Assembly (NCBI GenBank): GCA_013204355.1
Contig: JABMOA010000119.1
Location: forward strand, 1 to 17,734
Origin: Candidatus Woesearchaeota archaeon
GTDB taxonomy: Archaea; Nanobdellota; Nanobdellia; Woesearchaeales; GW2011-AR9
Length of the DNA stretch: 17,734 nucleotides
Reading direction: 5' to 3'
Of the stretch, positions 12,442-17,734 are shown piece after piece (within the stretch, counting starts at the first letter, position 1; the number at the start of each line of letters is the position of its first letter). The notes under the pieces were generated by a model. It was not told the DNA's origin. It saw only the letters and a program-made list of their open reading frames with translations, and searched no databases. The position numbers were made by a program, and so were the translations under genes.

Positions 12442-12917
12442 ACCCAGCTCCACAAAATAATAGCAGTAGAGGACCTCCACGAAGGAAACCTGATCCAAAT
12501 CAATCAAGACCTCCACAAAGATTTCAGAAAAACATGAGGTGGGGTATTGCACATATTTATTCTTCATATAACAATACAATTATTACAATTACAGATATTA
12601 CTGGAACCGAAACAATTGCACGTTCATCTGGTGGACAAATTGTGAAGGCTGACAGATTAGAAAGTTCACCTTCGGCTGCAATGGGTGCTGCACGAAAAGT
12701 TGCGGAGATTTGCAAAGAGAAAGGTATTAATGGTTTATATGTTAGAGTTCGTGCGAAAGGTGGCCATAATGGTCCTAAAACTCCAGGCCCTGGAGCACAA
12801 GCTGCAATAAGAACATTCTCACGTATCGGTTTAAGAATCGGTAAAATTGAAGAAGTAACACCAGAACCGCACAATGGATGTAGAGCGAAAGGTGGTCGTA
12901 GAGGACGTAGAGTTTAA
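12438..12917 (+). CDS. rpsK: 30S ribosomal protein S11
   Basis: This 159-residue protein is archaeal S11 (uS11). The core starts RWGIAHIYSSYNNTIITITD and contains SSPSAAMGAARKVAE and VRVRAKGGHNGPKTPGPGAQ. It ends with the basic tail CRAKGGRRGRRV. S11 sits on the platform of the small subunit near the mRNA exit. About 30 residues of Pro/Arg/Asn-rich, probably disordered sequence precede the core, which explains the extra length over the usual 130-140. It overlaps the S4 stop by 4 nt and has a weak GAGG in front of its start. Confidence 0.96.
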   Translation: MNPAPQNNSSRGPPRRKPDPNQSRPPQRFQKNMRWGIAHIYSSYNNTIITITDITGTETIARSSGGQIVKADRLESSPSAAMGAARKVAEICKEKGINGLYVRVRAKGGHNGPKTPGPGAQAAIRTFSRIGLRIGKIEEVTPEPHNGCRAKGGRRGRRV

Positions 12918-12920
12918 AAT

Positions 12921-13691
12921 ATGAAAATTGAAACACTTCAAGAAATGAAAAAGGACGGAAAGTTAACTTTCTTAATGAAAGGAACAAACGAAGTGTTTGC
13001 AAACACTATACGTAGATTAATCATTGAAGAAGTCCCTACATTAGCTGTTGAGGATATTGAAATTAAAGAAAATGGTTCAGCATTATTTGATGAAATGCTT
13101 GGATTACGATTAGGATTACTTCCAATTAAAACAGATTTAAAAAGTTACAGGCTTCCAGAAAATGAAGCTGAAGTAACTGAAAAAAGTGCACGTTGTACAC
13201 TTCAAATCAAATTAAAATCATCTAAAAAAGGAGATGTCTTAGCGAGTGAAGCTGAAAGTAGCGATCCTAAATGTATATTTGTACATGAAGATATGCCTAT
13301 TGTACGATTATTAGCAAAACAAAAACTTGATGTTACTATGACTGCAGTAATGGGTCAGGGTAAAGAACATGTGAAATGGGCACCTGGTTGGGCATTTTAT
13401 AGAAAAGCTGGAAGTATCAAAGTTGGAAAAGTTGATGTTGATGCATTAGCTAAAATTAATTCAGATGGCGTTTTTAAAATCAGTAATGGAAAAGTTACTG
13501 TTGATGAAGATAAAGTCTATCAAAGTTATTTATTAGAACAATATGATGCATTAGAAGGTATTGATGTATCATACTCAGATGATATTGTATTCAATTTAGA
13601 AAGTTGGGGACAATTAAGTACAAAAGAAATTTTATCACAATCAGCAGAGATCTTAATTAACAAAGTTGAAGAAATGGAGAAATTAATTTAA
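12921..13691 (+). CDS. rpoD: DNA-directed RNA polymerase subunit D (Rpo3)
   Basis: This 256-residue protein is archaeal Rpo3, equivalent to half of the bacterial alpha dimer, and pairs with RpoL. The dimerisation domain is clear: LMKGTNEVFANTIRRLIIEE, VEDIEIKENGSALFDEML, and RLGLLPIKTD. The insert domain runs through RCTLQIKLKSSKKGDVLASE and MGQGKEHVKWAPGWAFYRK. Some archaeal Rpo3 proteins have a cysteine-rich iron-sulfur domain 3. Only two cysteines occur here, neither in that region, so this protein should lack the cluster. It begins 3 nt after the S11 stop and its TAA overlaps the L18e ATG by one base. This archaeal rpoD is unrelated to the bacterial sigma factor of that name. Confidence 0.95.
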   Translation: MKIETLQEMKKDGKLTFLMKGTNEVFANTIRRLIIEEVPTLAVEDIEIKENGSALFDEMLGLRLGLLPIKTDLKSYRLPENEAEVTEKSARCTLQIKLKSSKKGDVLASEAESSDPKCIFVHEDMPIVRLLAKQKLDVTMTAVMGQGKEHVKWAPGWAFYRKAGSIKVGKVDVDALAKINSDGVFKISNGKVTVDEDKVYQSYLLEQYDALEGIDVSYSDDIVFNLESWGQLSTKEILSQSAEILINKVEEMEKLI

Positions 13692-14041
13692 TGAAAGGTA
13701 CAACAAACTATGAATTAATTGAACTTTTAAAAGCTTTAGAACCTAAAGTAGTTGAAAGTCCATTTTGGAGAAGAGTTGTAAAAGATTTAACGAAATCATC
13801 TCGTCAACGTAGAAGTGTTAATGTGTATAAAATTGATAAATATGCACGAGAAGGTGAAACTGTTTTAGTACCAGGTAAAGTATTAAGTTTAGGCGAAATG
13901 AGTAAGAAAGTTGATGTTGCTGCGTTTAATTTCTCAGCTGAAGCTAAGAAAAAGATTGAACAAGCAAACGGTAAAATTATGACAATCTCAGAATTATTAC
14001 AACAAAATCCGGAAGGTAAAAAAGTGAGGATTTTAGGATGA
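13691..14041 (+). CDS. rpl18e: 50S ribosomal protein L18e
   Basis: This 116-residue protein is archaeal/eukaryotic-type L18e (eL18). It carries TNYELIELLKALEPK, WRRVVKDLTKSSRQRRSVNV, VLVPGKVLSLGEMSKKVDVA and AKKKIEQANGKIMTISELL. Its length is normal for archaea. It binds 23S rRNA in the large subunit. Its start shares one base with the Rpo3 stop (TAATG), so translation is likely coupled. This family is absent from bacteria. Confidence 0.95.
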   Translation: MKGTTNYELIELLKALEPKVVESPFWRRVVKDLTKSSRQRRSVNVYKIDKYAREGETVLVPGKVLSLGEMSKKVDVAAFNFSAEAKKKIEQANGKIMTISELLQQNPEGKKVRILG

Positions 14042-14046
14042 TAAAA

Positions 14047-14094
14047 ATGACATACATTTTTAGCATACCAAAAACCAGAGGTTTTTCAGTATGA
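14047..14094 (+). CDS. Mini-ORF upstream of L13 (15 codons)
   Basis: ATG at 14047 opens 5 nt after the L18e stop and encodes MTYIFSIPKTRGFSV. Its TGA at 14092-14094 overlaps the L13 ATG at 14091, the same ATGA junction as at S4-S11, L13-S9 and 94-aa-Rpo10. It spans the hairpin at 14070-14086. It could serve as a coupling peptide carrying ribosomes across the gap. With no Shine-Dalgarno and little coding information, chance cannot be excluded. Confidence 0.4.
   Translation: MTYIFSIPKTRGFSV
14070..14086 (+). promoter_or_regulatory. Hairpin overlapping the L13 Shine-Dalgarno
   Basis: AAAAACC-AGA-GGTTTTT is a perfect 7-bp hairpin with a 3-nt loop, ending 4 nt before the L13 ATG. GAGGT at 14078-14082, a Shine-Dalgarno-like word, lies in its loop and 3' arm and would be partly hidden. 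Translation of the mini-ORF through it would expose the site (inference). Confidence 0.45.
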
Positions 14095-14519
14095 AGGTTT
14101 ACAACGGCGAAGGAATGTTACTTGGACGACTTGCAACATATATTGCAAAAGATGCTTTATTAGGTGAAGAAGTAAATGTTGTAAATTGTGAGAAGATGAT
14201 TATCAGTGGTAGGAAGGTAGCTACATTAAGTAATGAAAAAGTTCGTAGAGCACGTAAAGGATATCCTTTAAAGAGTGCAAAACGTATTAGGTTATCTGAC
14301 AGGTATGTTCGTAGAGTTATCAGAGGTATGTTACCATGGGATACAACTCGTGGTAGAGAAGCTTACAAAAGAGTCATGTGTTACACATCAATTCCTGCAG
14401 AGTTTGAAGGAAAAGAATTTATCACAATTGAATCAGCATCAGCACGTAAATTACCAACCTTAAAATATATTACAGTTGGTAATTTAATTAAACATTTATT
14501 AGGTGGTAATGAAGAATGA
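14091..14519 (+). CDS. rplM: 50S ribosomal protein L13
   Basis: This 142-residue protein is archaeal L13 (uL13). It carries GMLLGRLATYIAKDALLGEE, VNVVNCEKMIISGR, the basic core YVRRVIRGMLPWDTTRGREA and the C-terminal LKYITVGNLIKHL. Length matches the family. It binds 23S rRNA early in large-subunit assembly. Its stop overlaps the S9 start as ATGA. The start codon follows a GAGGT Shine-Dalgarno-like word that lies in a hairpin. Confidence 0.96.
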   Translation: MKVYNGEGMLLGRLATYIAKDALLGEEVNVVNCEKMIISGRKVATLSNEKVRRARKGYPLKSAKRIRLSDRYVRRVIRGMLPWDTTRGREAYKRVMCYTSIPAEFEGKEFITIESASARKLPTLKYITVGNLIKHLLGGNEE

Positions 14520-14911
14520 GTAAAGTAATACACACACAAGGAAAACGTAAAATGGCTGTTGCACGTGCAACTTTACGAGATGGTAAGGGAAACGTAAAAA
14601 TTAATGGTCAATTTTTAGGTAATTATGGTACAGAGATCTCACGATTACGTATTCAGGAACCTTTAGTATTAATTGGTGATGTTGCAAAGAAAGTTGATAT
14701 TGACGTTACAATCATTGGTGGCGGAGAAAATGGTCAGGCTGATGCAGCAAGGTTAGCTATGGCAAGAGCTTTAGTAATTTACGATAACAAATTTAAAAAG
14801 ACCTTTGATGACTATGATAGGTTATTATTAGTAGCAGATGTGCGACGTAAGGAAGTTTGTAAACCAAACGATTCCAAAGCTCGTGCAAAGAGACAGAAAT
14901 CTTACAGATAG
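14516..14911 (+). CDS. rpsI: 30S ribosomal protein S9
   Basis: This 131-residue protein is archaeal S9 (uS9). It carries GKRKMAVARATLRDGKGNVK, the GGGENGQADAARLAMARAL motif and the basic terminus SKARAKRQKSYR, whose last Arg reaches the P-site tRNA in known ribosomes. Length is normal. It overlaps L13 by 4 nt. Its TAG stop is followed after one base by the ATG of the unknown 94-aa gene. Confidence 0.96.
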   Translation: MSKVIHTQGKRKMAVARATLRDGKGNVKINGQFLGNYGTEISRLRIQEPLVLIGDVAKKVDIDVTIIGGGENGQADAARLAMARALVIYDNKFKKTFDDYDRLLLVADVRRKEVCKPNDSKARAKRQKSYR

Positions 14912-14912
14912 A

Positions 14913-15197
14913 ATGGTAAAAGATAAAATTACAGTAAGTAGAATTGGAAAGGACATATCAGCATTAATTTCATTTAGAGGGAAGTATGTTGAACCAGTAA
15001 ATGGTCTAACAATGGATGAGACCATTGATCGAACAAGAATGGCTGTTGTTGGTGCTCACTTTCGTGGATATGTTGTACCAACCTATGATCATGTTAATAT
15101 TAATCTTAAAGGTTTAAGTGCTTCTGAAGGAAGTTATTTTGCAAAAGGTATGTCTACAGTTTACAAAGGATTTTCTTTAAAGGGAGGTTCACAATGA
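14913..15197 (+). CDS. Uncharacterised 94-aa protein embedded between S9 and Rpo10
   Basis: I do not recognise this protein. It begins MVKDKITVSRIGKDISALIS and ends FAKGMSTVYKGFSLKGGSQ. It has no cysteine, no membrane segment and a slightly basic, probably beta-rich composition with conserved-looking glycine turns (SFRGKYVEPVNG, VGAHFRGYVVPTYDHVNINL). Its ATG lies one base after the S9 stop, and its TGA overlaps the Rpo10 ATG, so it is translated in step with ribosomal and polymerase genes. In most archaea S9 is directly followed by Rpo10. The frame stays open upstream to 14838 inside S9, but that longer start would overlap S9 by 74 bases and I reject it. A ribosome- or polymerase-associated factor is a reasonable guess from position alone. 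Confidence 0.85.
   Translation: MVKDKITVSRIGKDISALISFRGKYVEPVNGLTMDETIDRTRMAVVGAHFRGYVVPTYDHVNINLKGLSASEGSYFAKGMSTVYKGFSLKGGSQ
15181..15187 (+). promoter_or_regulatory. Shine-Dalgarno of rpoN
   Basis: GGGAGGT lies inside the end of the 94-aa gene, about 7 nt before the Rpo10 ATG. It is the clearest Shine-Dalgarno of the ribosomal cluster and could let Rpo10 be translated independently. Confidence 0.6.
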
Positions 15198-15391
15198 TTA
15201 TCCCAATTAGATGCTTTACATGTGGTAAACCAGTTGCTCATTTATGGGAACGATATAACAATCAGTTAGAGAAAGGCGATTCTGCGAAGAAGGCTATGGA
15301 TGATGCTGGTTTAGAAAGATATTGTTGCCGAGGATTATTCATGGGTCACGTTGATTTAATTGATACTGCTGGTGCTTTTAAGAAATCTTAG
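15194..15391 (+). CDS. rpoN: DNA-directed RNA polymerase subunit N (Rpo10)
   Basis: This 65-residue protein is archaeal Rpo10 (RPB10 homologue). The zinc-binding residues are C7, C10 (RCFTCGKPVAHLWERY) and the adjacent C44-C45 (ERYCCRGLFMGH), the family hallmark. It binds the Rpo3-Rpo11 platform of RNA polymerase. Length is normal. It is the last gene of the cluster here; the RpoK and S2 genes that often follow in other archaea are absent. This rpoN is unrelated to bacterial sigma-54. Confidence 0.97.
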   Translation: MIIPIRCFTCGKPVAHLWERYNNQLEKGDSAKKAMDDAGLERYCCRGLFMGHVDLIDTAGAFKKS

Positions 15392-15427
15392 ATTATTTTT
15401 TATATTATTTTGTTAGTTCTTTTTTGG
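15392..15427. terminator. T-rich terminator of the ribosomal/RNA polymerase operon
   Basis: Runs of T follow the Rpo10 stop codon (around 15394-15399, 15406-15409 and 15419-15425). They partly overlap the end of the convergent membrane-protein gene. This is the expected oligo-T archaeal terminator; no hairpin is seen. Confidence 0.4.
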
Positions 15428-16237
15428 TATGATTTTATTTACAACATTTATTCTAATCCAATTAATAAACAGAAAAGTAAATACTGAATTTAAGAATAAT
15501 GATAAGAATGGTCTAACTTGTAATGTGAATCTGAATGGATACAAGATTAATGATAAGATGATTGCGATTATTGAAGCTATGAGGAGGAGTTTAGATATCT
15601 GTTTGATCTGTTTACGCATGATGCCATAAGATTTCTCTACAGCCTTTAAAACACGTAATTCTGATGCGAATGATGCGAAGGTGATAAATAGAAGAATCAG
15701 ATAAAGTATAATTCCAAAGAGGTTGATGTATAATGTACTTATATCAATTAAAGATTGTGGGTAGATACCAGATCCAATAATTGAGTTGTAAAAAGTTTCT
15801 CCAATATATGTGATGATTTGTAAAAGAAGTATTCTTACGAGGAAAAATGCAAAAAAGAAGATTGCTGTTGGAATGATTAATTCCAATACTAATAGAAACC
15901 ATTTATAGAAGGGAATGAATTTATTCTGTAATTGTTTCCACACATAAGATCGTGAAAGTGTGATTGCGAGGATTGTAAGGATGATGAAAATAATAATGCC
16001 AACTAAAAAAGTTAGAAGGTCTGTTTTAAATGCTTGTACTTGCTCAATTGGTGCTGTTAGTAAGAAGTTTTGTAAGCCTTCTAGAGTTTGCCCTTGTAAT
16101 ACAGAAGATACCTTATCCATCCAAAAATTGCTTGATACAACGAATATAAGGACCAGGCCCCAGAATGTGGCAAAATCTATCGCAAATGTTTTGAGGAATG
16201 TTTTGTCCAGTTTGAAATAAGAGTTTATATTTACCAT
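15413..16237 (-). CDS. Multi-pass membrane protein, unknown function
   Basis: This 274-residue protein has about five or six hydrophobic helices by eye, including FWGLVLIFVVSS, LTFLVGIIIFIILTILAIT, WFLLVLELIIPTAIFFFAFF, LFGIILYLILLFITFASF, LLLIASIIAIILSLIL and FLNSVFTFLFINWI. Basic residues cluster in loops such as YGIMRKQIKQISK and at the C-terminus (KKN). I recognise no catalytic motif or family. The gene overlaps the end of the cysteine-rich gene by 7 nt, so the two are one transcription unit and may work together in the cell envelope, for example with this protein anchoring or exporting the other (inference). It is convergent with Rpo10 after 21 nt. Confidence 0.85.
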   Translation of the reverse strand: MVNINSYFKLDKTFLKTFAIDFATFWGLVLIFVVSSNFWMDKVSSVLQGQTLEGLQNFLLTAPIEQVQAFKTDLLTFLVGIIIFIILTILAITLSRSYVWKQLQNKFIPFYKWFLLVLELIIPTAIFFFAFFLVRILLLQIITYIGETFYNSIIGSGIYPQSLIDISTLYINLFGIILYLILLFITFASFASELRVLKAVEKSYGIMRKQIKQISKLLLIASIIAIILSLILYPFRFTLQVRPFLSLFLNSVFTFLFINWIRINVVNKIIPKKN

Positions 16238-17734
16238 GATGAATCAATTGTTACTTTACCATTATTTACGGAAACAGATTCAGTTGCAGTATCAGATGTG
16301 AATATAACGGTTCCGATTTCTGCTTTTTTGATGGTGTAGCAGACATCACTTATTGGGTGTGTGGTATCCCATGTTTCTGCCTTTCTATTTAATGTAATTG
16401 GTGCTTTAACCCATGCAATACAAACTTGTACATTTTCATAATCTTGATCGCTGTAATGTGTGATTAAATTCTTATCAGTTTCGCCGTTTTTAAGTTTGAT
16501 AGTTTTGTCGTTTAATCTTTTATCACCAAGTTTTAAATTGAATTCTACAGCAGATGATTCATCGCCATATGGTGTAAATGAAATATCTGAAGGTGCTGTT
16601 ACACCCCAACTGATTTTATAGAAGAATGCTTGGACTGGTGTTTCATCACCTTCTTTATTATAACAAAAACTATCATCTGGATTACAAAACAATTTTCCAG
16701 GACAGACAAATTCTTCTTCTGCTTCTTTATCTAAATTATGCATACATAATAAAGGTGTTTTTTCTTCAAACATTTCTGCTTGAATCGCTGCAACTGGCAT
16801 AAAGTCCGTACCTGTAAGCCCACCAGGACGTTCAATGAATGCGAACCCATCTTCTTGAACATCTGAAGCTGTTTCATAACAAAATGACGATTCCCAATAA
16901 TCTTCACTTAGAATGGAACCTGCAAACCATCTGTCAATATCTGTTGCAAGTTCATTTGCGTACGCATCACCAACTAATGCGTTGGAGATTGACGACCAGC
17001 CACTGAAACCATTAAGGATTTGACCACCTGCTTTCTGCCAAGTTTGTTGGCCTGCAAAAAACATACCGAGGTTTTTATCACTTTGTGCGCTTTCTATTGT
17101 TGTTTTACATGAAGCATCATTATTACAAATAGTGGCGATTGTTTGTGCATTTTTATTTGTACATGGTTTAGATGTACATACAAATTTATTATCGGTACTA
17201 AAAAATGCGTCAGAACATTTCTTTGTTGCTGGATTACATTTGTATCCAACCCCCTCATCAATAAAGTTAAAGAATCCAATTTGATTTGTATTATATTCAC
17301 GAACTCCTGTTTTATAGTTAGTTCTCATTTCTGTATAATCAGCTGTTAGTATTTTATATCCTACTTGTTTTTCATCTGACTCTAAACCTTTATCACAATT
17401 TTGATCACATGTCTGATCAACAAGTATTGGAATAGTTTCTTCATTTTGTCCTTTGATTTCATATTCTAATTTTTGTGAGTATTTACCATCTTTCTTACCA
17501 TCAACAGTAGCTACATACGGAACAGCATCGTAAAGATTTGATCTTGCATCATATAATGCTCTTCCTGCAAAATCTCCTGATGTCGTTGTCAAACAAGCTG
17601 TGTCTTTCTTACAAGTTCCTGTTGCAGTTTCCCAATTTTCTGGTTTGTTTGGTTGATAAGGTATGCCGTTTTTTGCTGTAACAGTTATAACATCTTTTCC
17701 TTTTTCATCTTTTTTAACTTCTTGTGTGTACACT
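16231..17734 (-). CDS. Large cysteine-rich, probably secreted surface protein (5' end cut)
   Basis: At least 500 residues are visible and the frame is still open at the window edge, so the N-terminus and any signal peptide are missing. The GTG at 17733 is not a credible start. The chain is rich in Asp, Asn, Thr and Gly, with 17 cysteines, mostly in close pairs (TCDQNCDKG, KCNPATKKCSD, VCTSKPCTNK, ICNNDASCK, CPGKLFCNPDDSFCYNK). These suggest disulfide-bonded extracellular domains. A central part (EDYWESSFCYETASDVQEDG) and a C-terminal beta-rich part (SWGVTAPSDISFTPYGDESS, then ITHYSDQDYENVQVCIAW) recall large Cys-rich proteins I associate with DPANN surface layers. That link is from memory and not verified. 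No enzyme motif is seen. Confidence 0.8.
   Translation of the reverse strand, partial: VYTQEVKKDEKGKDVITVTAKNGIPYQPNKPENWETATGTCKKDTACLTTTSGDFAGRALYDARSNLYDAVPYVATVDGKKDGKYSQKLEYEIKGQNEETIPILVDQTCDQNCDKGLESDEKQVGYKILTADYTEMRTNYKTGVREYNTNQIGFFNFIDEGVGYKCNPATKKCSDAFFSTDNKFVCTSKPCTNKNAQTIATICNNDASCKTTIESAQSDKNLGMFFAGQQTWQKAGGQILNGFSGWSSISNALVGDAYANELATDIDRWFAGSILSEDYWESSFCYETASDVQEDGFAFIERPGGLTGTDFMPVAAIQAEMFEEKTPLLCMHNLDKEAEEEFVCPGKLFCNPDDSFCYNKEGDETPVQAFFYKISWGVTAPSDISFTPYGDESSAVEFNLKLGDKRLNDKTIKLKNGETDKNLITHYSDQDYENVQVCIAWVKAPITLNRKAETWDTTHPISDVCYTIKKAEIGTVIFTSDTATESVSVNNGKVTIDSSW

Noticed and set aside
14838..14912. Longer upstream start for the 94-aa gene, overlapping the end of S9
   Set aside because: The extra residues are only the out-of-frame reading of the conserved S9 C-terminus. 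The ATG at 14913, one base after the S9 stop, matches the tight junction pattern of the operon.
1..17734. CRISPR arrays, insertion sequences, rRNA genes
   Set aside because: No regularly spaced repeats, transposase-like proteins, terminal inverted repeats around a gene, or rRNA-like conserved blocks were seen on reading through.

Overview
This window looks like part of a small, AT-rich archaeal genome, most likely a DPANN archaeon of the Woesearchaeota/Pacearchaeota kind. That placement is inferred; no 16S rRNA gene is present. The supporting signs are archaeal ribosomal proteins and RNA polymerase subunits (S13, S4, S11, Rpo3, L18e, L13, S9, Rpo10, Rpo11), a primase that carries the PriS catalytic core and the PriL iron-sulfur domain on one chain, a PAC2-family protein, many TATA boxes about 25 nt upstream of start codons (leaderless mRNAs), and T-rich 3' ends.

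Layout. 1-53 is the tail of an unknown + strand gene, convergent with a cold-shock protein gene (151-345, -). 546-2175 is an oxidative-stress operon: a Fur/PerR-family regulator, an AhpC-type peroxiredoxin and a superoxide dismutase. A 5-2-5 inverted repeat overlaps the operon promoter, and a near-copy lies just upstream of the cold-shock promoter. 2205-4497 holds an unknown 148-aa acidic protein divergent from a YgiQ-type radical SAM protein. 4617-6673 holds an unknown 105-aa leaderless gene convergent with an M3/PepF-like metallopeptidase. 6674-7702 has no intact gene: it contains a decayed coding sequence (6901-7322) followed by three hairpins. 7703-8407 is PAC2, 8683-8844 a 53-aa ribbon-helix-helix protein, 8934-9290 a winged-helix protein, 9359-9628 RpoL, and 9666-11111 the fused primase.

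11259-15391 is a compact ribosomal/RNA polymerase cluster: S13, S4, S11, Rpo3, L18e, L13, S9, an unknown 94-aa protein, Rpo10. Genes are joined by ATGA or TAATG overlaps or gaps of a few bases. Of the seven junctions between named genes, two are wider, and each holds a mini-ORF of 15-16 codons combined with an RNA hairpin. The junction before S4 holds a duplicated start region and an antisense segment that can pair with either the decoy or the true S4 start. The 94-aa gene is fully embedded in the operon, between S9 and Rpo10. 15413-17734 (-) holds a multi-pass membrane protein and a large cysteine-rich, probably surface-exposed protein cut by the window edge.

The best leads for something new are the 94-aa operon protein, the S4 and L13 leader devices, the Fur-family palindromes, and the degenerate and structured region 6900-7515. 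I see no CRISPR array, complete tRNA, rRNA or intact mobile element.
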